Source: Mesaphorura yosii | Taxonomy: Eukaryota; Arthropoda; Collembola; Poduromorpha; Tullbergiidae | Direction: 5' to 3' | Length of the DNA stretch: 64,000 nt | NCBI GenBank assembly: GCA_009869945.1 | Contig: WIXG01000066.1 | Location: forward strand, 62,001 to 126,000 | Part shown: positions 13,190-26,300 of the stretch, piece by piece | Layout: every line of letters begins with the position of its first letter | Numbering within the stretch: position 1 is the first letter of the stretch | The notes under the pieces: model-generated | What the model was told of the DNA's origin: nothing | Seen by the model: only the letters and a program-made list of their open reading frames with translations | The model's database searches: none | Program-made: the position numbers and the translations under genes

Positions 13190-13242
13190 AATAAAAAGGA
13201 TCCCCTTTTCTACTTGACCGGATAACAGAGCTTGATTTTATT
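13190..13242. terminator. two convergent poly(A) signals
   Basis: An AATAAA on the plus strand (13190–13195) serves the XK-like gene, and TTTATT at 13237–13242 is AATAAA on the minus strand for the dehydrogenase. The two genes are tail to tail with 330 bases between stop codons, so their 3' UTRs probably meet or overlap. Confidence 0.45.
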
Positions 13243-13368
13243 CATTTTGTTTGGCCAATCAGTGAATTCACCTAGAGTTAAGCCAGTTTAAAGTTACAGG
13301 ACATTTGTGTGATAAAGTCTACTAACTTGCTGTAAGATTCAGGAAACTGTGACCTCTTCCGCCCCAAT

Positions 13369-14191
13369 TTAAATGGCATTGGTGCCCGAGTCGACGACAA
13401 GAGCCTCGCCAGTGATCATTTGCGAGAGTGGAGAACTCAGGAAGAGCACAGCGTGGGCCACATCAGTTGTCGAAAGCTGTTTGTCCTTGATGATGACGCG
13501 CTGCATAACTTCACCCGAACGCTCGATAACTTTTGGGTCCAGTGCCAGAATCAAGTCAGTGACGATGAATGTTGGGCACACGCAGTTGACACGAATGCCG
13601 TGCTCGCCCAGTTCCAGTGCCATCGACTTGGTCAGCATGCTCACGGCGCCCTTGCTGGCTCCGTAACACGAAGCGCCCCAGAATGCCGTGCGGTCGCCCT
13701 AAAAAGTACACCGCTCATTAAAACTCTACTCAGAAATTAATTTGACAACTTCTTACCAGTGAGCTAATGTTCACGATCGTGGCTCCGTTCTTCTCCTTCT
13801 TGTTGTTGATAATTCCCTTCGCAAATGCCTGGCTCACGTTGAAAAGTCCTCGCAGATTGACTCCGATGACCTGGTCGAACTTCTCTGGCGTTACATCCAG
13901 GAACGGGCAATCTCCGACAATGCCCGCGTTATTCACGAGATGGTCGAGCGGTGCCAAGTCGGTCACAGCCTTCTTCGTCGCGTCCCAGTCCAGCAAATCC
14001 ACACAGACCGTTTTCGCCTTGGGCATCTCTTTCTTCAAGGTCTCCAGCAGCTTGGCGTCCCTGTCGATGACGAACACTTCTGCGCCATCGTTGTAGAACT
14101 TCTTCACAATTTCGTTGCCAATCCCTCTTCCACCACCGGTGACCAACACGCGTTTTCCTTTAAAGGAGTGAGACAATGAAGGCGTAGACAT
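13369..14191 (-). CDS. short-chain dehydrogenase/reductase, L-xylulose reductase (DCXR)-like
   Basis: Two exons (14191–13757 and 13698–13369) join in phase 0 to encode 254 residues, the usual length of classical SDRs. The cofactor motif TGGGRGIG is at residues 18–25, NNAG at 87–90, the catalytic Ser in NISSL near 143, and Tyr157 and Lys161 in YGASK. The segment TVCVDLLDWDATKKA closely matches DCXR, which reduces L-xylulose and dicarbonyls with NADPH. VNLRGLFNVSQ and MALELGEHGIRVN are also family-typical. The start has no competing upstream ATG in frame. The substrate is inferred from similarity; a related carbonyl reductase activity is possible. Confidence 0.88.
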
Positions 14192-15692
14192 TTTCCTTAG
14201 AGATTCGTGGATTAGGCGAAGGGTGAACGAATGAGGAGGTGAACTTCACGACAAGAAGACGAATTTGAAAGTGTTCGGACTCCGAGCTGTAACATCCTTA
14301 TAAATTACTGGATAATTAAGGTCACATGGAGCTCGTATACAGAGCCATGCAGACTTGTACAGTACACAAGAGACAAGACGCAGGTACAAGGCCGTCCACT
14401 GTCCACTCCTTCTCTTCATTTATAATCGAATACCTGCAAGTTCTCCAGTGCTGAAACTGGCATACATTTCAGATTTCAAGGAAAGCTGGTTGCTGATTGA
14501 TGTGCGATGGTCCATCAGTCCATCAGCTCTAGAAGATGGAAAATAAGGTGTGCAAGAACGGTGCAAGCATTACACTCCACGAAGCAGTTAAATATGGATA
14601 TGACAAAACATCAAAAAAATTAGACGTTATGTAACAACAATGTTGAATTTCATGCTCGTATGCAATTAATTGTGGTTTCTGGTCTGTGGATGGACGGAGA
14701 CAGACACGGGCTGAAGAGACAAGAACAAGTTTTTGCGGCAGAGATGAACAAATATTTAAGAAGTTTGGACCAAAAAATCTGAGCAGCCAGGCTAGAACAC
14801 TGGAATATTAATCAAGCGTGTCTTCTCTTCAATTTCGATTGTGCATCGCGCCTGGAAAAAATTGAATGGTCCCTATTTGATCAGTATCAAAATGCAAGAG
14901 TGGAGCGAAGACGAAGACGGAAATCTCCGCCTGAATGTTGTTTATCGGGATAGATGAAGAATTTGATTAAATAAACCGCAATTCAACCAGTTTGGGGCTG
15001 ACTATAATTTCAATTTCAGAGACAAGGGGCAATAATGACTAATTACTCCACCAGCGAGTCCCGAGCAAATCTAGAATAACATACTATTTGCATACTAATT
15101 ATAATAATTAATTGCAGTTTTTATTGTTCTAGTCAATCACGATTCGCGAATCTGGAAAAATTCAACCTCTCTGGCAAACATGCAAAATAATTTCTTATTT
15201 GAGTATTTAAGGCGTAATGTTGTTACATAATCGACGTGTACTGTTCATAGCAGGACATTAATTGCAGGTAACAGGTTTTCATCTGCCATCGGCAAATGAA
15301 AGAAATGGACCACGTACTCCTGCATATTTGAGCACATTTGGAGCTGGACTTTGTACATTGCACCCATATGTACATCGTTTTCCAGTCTCGTCTGCGTGAA
15401 AATTCAGAGCAACACCGGATGCTTGGCGCTTAATGCATCAATTATCGTTGTCGGTTCGAAAACTAGTCTCGTATACAAGCAATTTAGAATTTATTCAATG
15501 CACATTGCGCATGTATAAATTACAAGTTCCGTTCGACGCTAACCCTAGGATTTTCGCTAATCCTCCATTTTTCGAAGAAAGTTTGACTATTTTAACTATG
15601 ACTGAATTTAATGGTACTTCTAGATTGGCATCTCAAGTCTTATACCCAGTTTCAGTGGATCACATCCCATAAAATGCTTCGGATTCTGAGAC
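14192..15692. other. intergenic region, no gene seen
   Basis: The stretch upstream of the dehydrogenase is AT-rich with only short frames. No gene, repeat family or RNA was recognised. The first 100 bases or so should include the dehydrogenase promoter. Confidence 0.35.
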
Positions 15693-15980
15693 TTAATATT
15701 TCTTCGATCCATCTGAGCCACTCGCCTTCTCCCACTCTTTCTTCAGTTCTTTAGCGAATCTGTTCTTAAATTCGACTGCTTTCTTTGCTGATTCATCGAG
15801 TCTGGCATTCTTTATCTGATCTTCAATCTTTCTTCTTAGATTTGGGTCTTCCATGATAGCCTTGCTCCGGTGAAACAGGTACACAGTTAACTGCGCTGCC
15901 CGGCGAATAGGATACGAAGCTGCCAGCCTTTCAATTAGTTGTGTACTGTGTATAAGGTAGTTAAATAAATTCCGAAGCAT
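15693..15980 (-). CDS. NCBP2-AS2-type microprotein
   Basis: A single-exon frame of 95 residues starts with [20 protein letters not shown] and continues [20 protein letters not shown]. The vertebrate NCBP2-AS2 protein shares this layout ([24 protein letters not shown]). The rest is charged and helical ([23 protein letters not shown]), as in the family. The N-terminus is amphipathic and basic, which may suit mitochondrial targeting; that is inference. No NCBP2 gene lies next to it here, so it is transcribed independently in this genome. Length is close to that of vertebrate members. Confidence 0.75.
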   Translation of the reverse strand: [95 protein letters not shown]

Positions 15981-17318
15981 GATGAAAATGTTTCAGCACC
16001 ACGGTCTTGCCCGGGTCCTACGACGGATTATGGATACGATTGCGGAATTTGATGCTGTCCAATGTCCAACAGTCAGTACGCTTAATAGCGAAGTGACATC
16101 ACTGCCCAGAGTTTAGTCTAGAGCAAAAGTCATTTCCAGAAGTAAGTTAGTAGACCATTTAGGCACTCATTGCATGACGTTATTCATGATCAATGATTGC
16201 AGGATTCAATTACCTAACCTGATATCGATTCTAAGCTGCAAGAACTTCTAATGTCGAGGTCTGATCGTCACTTGATTTTCGATTCTTCAGCGTTGAGTAA
16301 TGGCAAATGCACGTGAACAAGGCTTGCGTTTATGCGTTTCTACTTTACTGATAATCGAAGTGCGATAAAGCGTATTATACTGAAAACTGGCGAGATTGGC
16401 GACTAGTGGGTATTTCTCAAGCTTGGGATAAAAATTAGCACTTATGGATCCAGTGAGATCTGAATTTGGTCAAAAATTGAATCGACTATTTTGTACACCA
16501 TTCATCCTATGTTTAATTCGCGCACTTTTCTTATTCCCAGATGAAGATGTACTAATGACATTTTAGGTTATGTTCAACAAAGGTTGATGCGCAAATCCAT
16601 TCATTGATTGGAAACTTTCAAGCATTGGCTTTTATTAAGTCGTTTCAAGTCCGGTTACTTTAAATTTAAAAAACAAGAATTTGTATTTCAACAAAATTCG
16701 GAGCAGAAAACTTTCTTTCGCATGAGGATCTTTCCGACGATCATAAATCAAGAATTTCAAGTTGAACTGAGGGTCGAAATAAAATGTGTCGAATTCCGTT
16801 GAGATTATGACGGATTTCTGTAAACCAATCGAACAAACGATTGTTTAAAATTCGCAGATTTACGGCAGTGATAGATAATTTATATACCCGAGAACATGTG
16901 TACAATATTCTAGTCTAGTCGCTTAAGAATATGAAAGACGTTCACATTAGCTCATTTTAGAAGCTTTATCTTATAATTCACAATTTTACAGGTTCTCTGA
17001 ATAATCTCAGAATTCTAATACAAAATGATTGAACATAAAAACAAAGCAACAAAACATGTCAAGTAACGAAATAAAAAAATTACGAAAACCAAGAGTATAA
17101 GTGAGACAATAAATTAGAGCGTGGGGAAATCCTGGACTGGAAGTTGGAAGCACATTTTGTACAGATAATCAAAGAATCTAAATACATACTCGTTTGTACG
17201 AATTATCAATACATTATTGACATTATTAGCTTTAAATGAGTACGATGTCCTACACTAATTTATCACAGAGTCATTAATGAAGCCTACAACGAAGGCGTAT
17301 TGCTAAGAACTAACTTTA
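15981..17318. other. intergenic region and sidekick 3' UTR
   Basis: No coding frame is convincing. The right-hand part should be the sidekick 3' UTR, read on the minus strand. No canonical minus-strand AATAAA close to the stop was identified. Confidence 0.35.
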
Positions 17319-20300
17319 CTAAATAAATGATGAGAATCCAGGAAGAGGCGCCCTTGACCTTGCCATATTATTTAAAACTATTCTGCCGTGACCGCCCTGC
17401 AGGCTTGCGGTGGCTTCGGCTTCTGAGTCTGTGTAACTTGAATAATTAACTGTAACCACTGGAGGAACTGTACGCACTGGCTTTTGCTTCTGCCATGATT
17501 GCTTAAGAGTATCGTTCACATTAGCGTAGTGATTTACAAACGAATGTGGGCCGACCGAACCGTCGGGCTCGTCCTCCACTTCAGTTTCACTGCCCTGGAA
17601 GAGAAAGGGACAATATTAGAAAAAGTTCCAGCATGACGAGAATTAAATGAGATTACAGACCCAAAGAGTTGTCAAGAGACATGAGACAGGATTTCAAGAT
17701 TTGAAGGCAGCAGCAGTATTTTTTTAAAAGATTAAAGCGAAAAAGACAATCACGTCATGGAAGCTCCAAAATAGAGAGAAAAATTAAGGCAAAAGTACAC
17801 AATCTCACACCGCAGGTTCAACGCGGTTATTTGGAAGAAGACTTGTCGACGGAGAGTGTCGATTTGACAAGAAAGCACCAGCACCAAGATGAAGAAGCTT
17901 TAGTTTATTCGCAACTCTGTTTAGAATCACTCTTACTTGTGAATCCGTTGAACTAATCTCTGATGGTTTTTCAGTCAAGCTGCTCTCATCAGGATTGTTA
18001 TCGTACGCTTTGTCAGACTCATCGTCAGTGTACGTGACTGAACCTGGCTTTGGACGGGGCGGGACTGATTTTGAGGAGGCGATCGACTTCCTTGATTTGA
18101 GAGTTGAGATCTTCTTTTGTGACCGTCGCAGTTCAACTGATGAACCATACATTATACCCTCTTCTATGCTATTTGTCTCGGCTAAACTCCTGTCCGAGTC
18201 ATCTGCAAGAGAATTCATCCGATAAGAATCGAGAGCTAAAGGAAATTACAAATTAAGAAAAAGTGCTGCCAAATTACGTTTATATTGCGACGACTTTGTT
18301 TTGACACATAAATACGCGACTAACGCGATAATGAGGACAACTGAAAGGGATGCGACGGCGACTAGGAACCATGTTTGCCTGTAAAATGGACTCGCTTGGA
18401 GGTAGCCGTACTCCAAATACATCTTCGATGGTGTAAAGACCTGTAGACCAGACACGCCATTTGAACATGAGGATTTTAAGCTAAATATTTTCCAACACAC
18501 ACAGTTTCCTCATCTCCGTAAGTCTTACCACTTCCTCAGATGCAGTCGGGTAACTGATCCCGTGCTGATTGTACGCAATCACTCGCAAATTGTACGAAGT
18601 GGATGGGAACAAGTTCTGGTATGACAAAGTGAAGTCACTTGCTGGTCCGTTGGTGGTCTTGACTATTGTTTGCCATCTGTTCTCATCTGCAAATTCAGAA
18701 CAAGTCTCGTTAATTAAATGAAAGATTGTTCAAGGCAGCCTAAACCCAAAATCGTAGCTCAACTCAACGGACGCACAACACTGCCGCCGGCACAACAAAA
18801 TTAGCAATTAGCTAGTGCATTGTGCAACAAAACTAAACGTGGACACACAACCCAAAATTGTCCCCAAATACGGTGAACTCAGGACTAGAATAGGAAAAAT
18901 GACAATAGATCATCATCAAATGTGCTGATATTTCTTCTCAGCGTGCCCCACAACATGAACGCGAGACTGACACACGACACAAGCACAGAATGTCCTAACG
19001 AATTTGCTATTTTGTTAATTTAAAGCATTAAACATGTAACTAGCAATCGGTTAATGTTGGCTGTGCTGTGATAAACTGGATCACTTACACATTTCCCATT
19101 CCTGGGTCACTGTAATTAAAATCAGATGTTTTCATATGTACGAAACTCAAAATTTAACTGTGGAGTGTTTTGTTGGCCAATTGTAATTAATCGTTTATAG
19201 TAGAGTGAATCATTTCCACCATGGTTAACGTGATATTCTCCTTAACTCATGCATCATGCTCACCTTTGCGTTTGGCTTCAATATAGTATCCATTGACTTT
19301 CGACTTCGGGTCGTTGACCCACTTCATTTGCACCGCAGCATACATTATTACCAGCGTCAAATCCTTCACGCTTTTTGGCGACCCACTTTGCGGCCCGGTG
19401 GTAACATTCTTCACGACGTCAGGTCCAACTTCGTTGAGGATGACATTCTTGGCACGTATGGAGAAACCGTACGAAGTCTCTTCTTCCAGATTCTCAACCA
19501 GTAAAGAACAGCAAGGCACTTTCTGGAGGACGTGCTTAGAAATTACGTGATCAACGCTGACGCTGTTGCTGCTCCTCGTACTAGTGGTTTGAGCATTGAG
19601 GTCAGAATGATGGTGCTTGGATTGCTGCGGCTGTACAACTGTTTCATACGTTATGATGTAGTACGCAATTTCACCATTTGGTTTGCTCGGTTTTTCCCAT
19701 GTTAGCTTCAAGTTGGTCATTGTGATATCGTAGAAACTGATGTTGGAGACGGGGCCGGGCGGGCCCTGGTGAGTGCGAGTGCGAAAGGGAAACGTCGATG
19801 GGCCATCTCCAGCTGGGTTAAACGCGAGCATTCGGATTGAGTACCAGGAATACATTTCCAGGAAGAAAAGTGAGTGCTGAGTGCACCACGCAGGAACAAC
19901 GTCAAGTTCCTCCTCTTCTTGGCCGTCCAATTTATAATAAATCTGACATATAGCAAGGACACATTTTAAACGGTACACTGCTTCTTGTTCGCTTTAGGTA
20001 ATCTTACCTTGTACCCAAGAAGATCGCCATTCTGCTGATTCTGATAAGGTGGCTTCCAAGTAATTTGAATTTCAGTCGCGGATGCTGCATTGATTGTGAA
20101 ATCTCGAGCTTCTCCAGTCGGCACGGCTTCGCCCACATAAACTGTGCTTGGTCTTGACTTGATTCCTTCGCCACGCGAGTTGAATGGAACGACAGTAATT
20201 TCGTAAGTTTTGTCTTTGGTCAACTCCTCCAGTACAAAGCTGGTTGTCATTATTCCTTGAACTTGCGCGGTGGGAGTTGCTTGCGGGTTTGCGACGGGGT

Positions 20301-23300
20301 AGTCAACAATTTGGCGATATTCAATGCGATACCCACCAGTATCAGAGTCACCGTTCCATTTCCCGGCAAGTGGCTTCCATGTCACACGCACGGACGTTGT
20401 TGTAATTGGAATGACTTGAACATCTGTTACCGATCCACTTGGTGCTGGAAAGTCGAGGTCAAAGTAAAGCAAGTTTAAGCAGTGTTTTTAATTAGTTTAT
20501 CAGCAATCGGCACCAACCTGCTGGTAGTGTCGTCGTCGTGTTAGACTCTTGCGAAAACCCACTCGGTCCAATATCATTTGTTGCTTGGATCTTGAATTTG
20601 TAAGATGTGAATGGTTTCAAGTTCTTGGCAGTGTAAGAAGTCCCAGTTGGAGGAATTCGTTCGTTGATCCGCTGCCAGTGAGAATTCGCCTCGCTGTAAT
20701 CCACGGTGTAGTATCTGAACAAACGCCATATGAAAAATGAATGCAATGAGCTTGTACGGAAGACCATAATTGCAGTTACTGTTAATGTGTTAATGTACCT
20801 GATTGGAGCAAATCCGTCCCTTCCTGGTGTCCAAGAAAATGTGATTTGATGTGACTGGATTTGGGATGGCGAAATTCTCGGAGCGCTTGGAGCCTGGGGT
20901 AACTCGCGGTTATTTGTCGTGTACACCTTCACTTTCGACGTTTCTCCCCAGCCAAGCCTTAAAGAGCAAATATGGTAATTTATAGGTCGCCGTATTAAAA
21001 CTATGCATAGTTCATATCTTTCATACCTTGTTTTAGCAGTGATTGTGAACCAGTAATACTTTTCACGGTCAAGATCAGTTGCTCTGCAGGAAAAGTTTGA
21101 TTTAAGTATGGCCGAAGCAAAAATGAGGTTAGACATTTTTCTCACCTGTATGTACGAGTCTCAGGTGGAAATTCCATTGAGAAGCTTGCTGACGAAAATC
21201 CTTCTAGCAAGTACGTTATTCTGTAAGCTTCAATTACACCGTTCGGGTCCGCAGGAGCATCCCAGATCATGCGTGCCGTAGTTGTGGACACATCGGGAAA
21301 GCTGACATTGCTTGGTGCTCCAGGAACTACGCAAAGAAGATAGATTCAGCATTCCCAAGCAAATAAAGACCTTAATATTTCTTTGCTATGTGATACTAAC
21401 CATCATCCCAAGTTTGAACAATCACCGGTGGATCGCAGAGCGCGCCATCTCCAATTCTGGTGAACGCCAGCACTTGAATGTGATACTGTGTGAACTTCTT
21501 CAAGTGAGTCAGCGTGGTCGTGAACGTAGTATTCGAAAGTATTTGCTTGTATGCAAACGGAACGTTTTTAGCACCGTAATAAACCTTGTATCCTTCGATC
21601 ACTCCATTTGCGTGCTGGTCGGGCACTGTGCCCCAACGAACAAGGATGGTCGTGGACGAAGTTGCGTTTGCGTCAATGATTGGTGGACCAACACCGGGAA
21701 CTGTAACGCAGAACGAAGGAGCGTGAGACATTGCGATCGCAAGTGGCAATTAATTACTTACCAGCTTCTCGAGTTCGCTCCAGCGCAGGCTTTGAAGGTT
21801 CCGATTCACCAACGTCATTCACTGCCATCATTATGACTTCGTATTGCGTGTACTCCTCCAGATTTGAAAGTATGTGCATGTTTCCAGTTGGATTCGTGAT
21901 TTTCTCGGATGCGTACGGAAGTTGTGAAGAATGCGGTCGGTACGAAATCAAGTAACCTTTCGGGTTTCCGTACCATTCAGTTTGCTGGAGAGGCTACGTA
22001 AAATCAAATGTCTGACATCAGATTTCTATAATCGAAAATACAGATTGACTTGGTTTCAACACTTACAATCCAGCGAACTTTCAACTGTGTCGCCGACATT
22101 GCCCGAACAGTAACATTTCTTGGCGGATGTGAAGGCGGTGCTTGCAGTGTTTGAAACAAGTGAGTTGGCTCTGAAGGTGATGACGGACCAACAACGTTGT
22201 TCGCAATCAATCGTACCTTGTACTGCATGTAAGGGATCAGTTTCTCCACAACAATTGATTCCGAATTTGACATCTTTGATGACGCTGTCGCTGGTGAAGT
22301 CATCCCACTGCCAGTTGTCACAATGGACGTGATTGTACTGCTCATGCTTCCGCCTGACGTGGACTCGGGCTCTTCGTAGTGCTCGTAAATTGTGTGCCAT
22401 GTCGAGTTTCGATTGGTTTGAGCTTGCACGGTCCATTTGTCAATGGACGAGTTTCCATCAAAGCCAGGCGTAAATTGTAGGACAATCGAAAATGGCTGGA
22501 TGTTCGAGACGGCAAGATTGTAGGGCGGCAAGGGCAAGACGGGTTCAACCCCGCTTTTAATACTGCCGGATTTGCAGACGCCTCGTCCTTTGCTTGTGAA
22601 GCCGCATATCTCAAATGTGTAATACGTGCTTGCCTTGAGTTGAGTTATCTTAACATTCGTGGTGATGTTGGATGTGAAATTCATGTTCTTAAAACTAGAT
22701 GGAATGTCTTTCACTCCATAACGTAATTGGTATCCGAGCAAGACTCCATTGGGCTTCAAAGGTGGAGTCCACACAACGCGAACAGAGCGATCGCTAATTT
22801 CTTCGAAATGAAGTGTGTGTATTTCGTCAGGAATATCCTCAAATGTTTTCGTCAGAAAAGAGACTGACCGCTTTCCGTCTCCAGGATTTGTAACTGCAAA
22901 GACAGAAACGTGAAACCTCGGCATACGGCATGTGAATTGACGCCATTAATTGCGAATGTTAACTCACAGCAGAGAACAGTGATATTGTATTCCATGAACT
23001 TGTCCAGCCCGCACAGAATTCCATTCTGTTCAGCCTGAAACCGTACATAAAATTAGTACTGCCATTCTCATTATCATTTAGGCTCACAGCCTACGATACT
23101 TTATACTTACTAAAGGGTCAAAGGGGCTTGGTGGCACAGAAATTCCAACCATCAACTCATTTTGAATCCATGCTTGTATCTTGTACCCTTGATTGATGCC
23201 GTTGATTTGTTGTGGATCCGGTGGTCTCCACCATGTGTCTGAAATAACATAACAACCCACGATAATAGTAAGCGAGCAAATAATTTATGAGGCGTGATCG

Positions 23301-26300
23301 TCGCTCGCTAGAAAACTTACGAACACACGTCGAGTTGATGGGTTCCACTCGCACATTTGTTGGTGGCGCATTTGGTATTCCTTCTCGCGTTTTCACTTTG
23401 ATACCGGGGCTGTAGATTCCAGTTCCTTTATTGTTGTACGCTGCCATTTGGATTTCGTAGTCTTTCCACGTAATTAAGTCTTCGATCAAGTAGTTCCGTT
23501 GAGCCTGCATAAGTATTACCAATTAAACATTAGTAAGCACACAAGAAAACCATAATACAACTTTTTCTTTATAAATATTTGTGCAGGTTTGCAGAATATG
23601 AAGCGGATTCTTACTTGGGCTTTTATCCTCTAAGAAGACAAAGCACAGACAAGAGACAAGATATTCGCGTAAAAACAGAGATAGAGATAGAACAATAATA
23701 CAAGCACACATTTCATTACCGTCACCAACATGTCATCAGTATAATTAGCAAATAGCATTTTCTGAAATTATCACGAAGCATCATTCTCTTCCATGTGTGC
23801 GCTTACCTCATTTGTGATATTGCGGTAGTTCCAGGGCGAATCTCCGTAACCATGCAGCCTATATCTGATCACGTAACCCAGAATTTGACCATTGCGGTGC
23901 TCGTCCAGCGGCGCCTGCCACTGAATGATGATCTGCGACGGCGAACGGGCTGACCCCACTAATCCAACTGGTGGGCCACTTGGAGCTATAAGAAAGTGAG
24001 CACAATTAAGCGTTAAGCTTCGTGAACTTGTGTTTTGGTTGGCATTCTGTTGAATTTACCTTCTTGGGGCAGGGTCACAATGTTTGATGGCTGTGAAGCC
24101 TCTCCTTCGCCAACGCTGTTTACGGCCGACAGCCTGAACTGGTAGGATGCAGCCGGTTTAAGTTTATTCACAATCACGCTTCTCGTATCAGACGAGACGT
24201 TCGCCAAAAGTGTTTCCCAACCAGCCGGTACCAAATCCACCTGAAGGCCTGATTCCGGGTTAACTGTTCGCTTTTGAATGATGTACTTCAGTACGGGCGA
24301 ATTCCCATCAAACCCATTTGTCCATGAAACGTTGACCGCTTTGGAATTCGCTCCCTGCAATTGCAATGAAACTCATCTTAAGTTGCTTAAGTCGAAAACA
24401 AATTTTGCTAAAGCTTACCGGCGCAAGTGTTGGCAGCTTTTGAGCAACAACATTTGAAGGTGGATAAGGCAACTCAATTATTTTCAAATTGGCCGTCCGC
24501 TCGTCATGCCCGCCTTGTGATCGCACGATGCACTTGTAAGTACCGACGTCCGAGGCCCGGACTTCTCGAAGTTCCAGAGTACCGTCCAGATGGATTATGA
24601 TTCTCGTTGAGACGCCAGCAATTATCGGCCTGCAAAAGCGTCAAGCGTAAAGGATCATTTCCTAAAATTGAACTCAGGCAATCTATGCGTGCATTGGATT
24701 AACTAATTGATGGCTCAACATACTCGTCATTGTGTTCCCACTCGATTTCGTACGGGACGGCTGGATCACTGGACACCTTACACTGGAGCGTTCCAACTTG
24801 CCCGAGGATGACTTGCGTATCAGCTGGCGGCTGGATGATTTGAGTTCGGAAGAGAACGTTGATAAATGCTGACCCAATCACGGTGCCAGCAGTGTTTGAC
24901 CGAATACACGTGTAGTGCCCTGCGAAAACCGAGTAAAACATGTAACATATCAACGTTTTAACAACAACTAGAAATATTCACGATCAACTTTTGTGAAGAA
25001 AGGATTCTTGAACGCGTAAGAATCAAACGGCGGACCAAAGAAGTGAATCTAAACAGAGATTCGCAGAGATTTGCGTTTCTTACCTGCGTCTCTTGCTCTA
25101 ACCGCTGCAATTAGGAGGCTCCCAGTCTCGAGTATTTGAAATCTTCCATGAGAGCATACTTCTTCGGTTTCTGCAGACAAAGAATAACATAATTGGGCAA
25201 CATGAAACCCAAAACCCCAAAATTCCGTACTCATGACAAAGTGTATCACCGTCGTGTCAAGTCATGGGAAAGTTGCAATGTTATGATTCAAAAACTATGG
25301 AATTTTAGTTAGCTGTCAGCCAATTCTGGGTCTGGGGTCATTAACTTAACTGCAAGTAACAAGCACTCACCATTACGATACCACGTCGTATTCGGAAGCG
25401 GAGCTCCGCCAACCTCGCAGAAGAGCGTTACGTCATTCCCTTCAAGTACAGTTTTATTCTCGGGTCCTTTGGTCATTGTTGGTGCGGACGCTGCGAGTGA
25501 AAAAGGAAATGAGAGACCATTATAAATAATGATTACGTGTGCGCGGTGTGTCGATTTTTAGAATGAAATGTCGACTACTCTACTCAATTCCAAGTCCAAG
25601 GCGTGGACAATGGCCTATGGCTACGTGTAGCAAGTGAGTGATAAATGGTGCGTGGTATTCGTGGCTGGCATTTATCACAACAATACATTCAAAAATAACA
25701 ACAAAAACAAAATACAAAATTGAAATGAATCCATCAACGATCAACTCGGTGCTTGTGTTTGCTGGTGCTGTGCAATTTATGGCATGAGCTTGGATTCGGC
25801 GTACAGCTGTTCTCGTGCTGACTATGGTCAATTGTGAATTGTGAATAGTGAATGGTGCAAACTGCAAATAGCAAACGTGATAAATGACAGACAAGACAAT
25901 GCCACACATATATTCTGGACAATGCGACGAATGTGCTGGTTTTGGTGCATTGATTAACTAATCTACGAGGAAGCACAAGAAACTCGGTAACTTCGGCAAA
26001 ATAAAACTTGAGTGTAAAAAGCGGTTGAAATTGCGTGGAAAGGATTCAGAATATAAAAAATGAAGGCAAATTGCAAAGAGAATTTTGAAATCTCTCAAAA
26101 TGGAAGTTCATCCATCAAAACTAAAATTAAACTAGAGCTAAAGAGTAAAGCTATGCATTGCAACTGCAACTGAACTGCAATTCCAGAAAGGCGAAGGGCA
26201 AGTCGACCAAGAAGATTAAAATTTTTACCATTTACAGGCAATGCCAAAAGTAGATCAACAAATGTAATTGAGGCAACTTTTGGAGAAGAAATACTATTGC

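Noticed and set aside
17805-17936. Frame continuing after the sidekick STDSQ segment
   Set aside because: A donor at 17936 joins to the exon starting GSETEV, as expected for sidekick tails; the continuation is intronic.
18246-18277. Extension of the sidekick TM exon past its end (RNLAALFLNL)
   Set aside because: A donor at 18277 ends the exon in phase with the next one; the extra residues are intron read-through.
23523-23711. Minus-strand frame inside a sidekick intron, rich in Leu, Ser and Cys
   Set aside because: Its length and borders do not match phase with the flanking sidekick exons, and there is no domain similarity.
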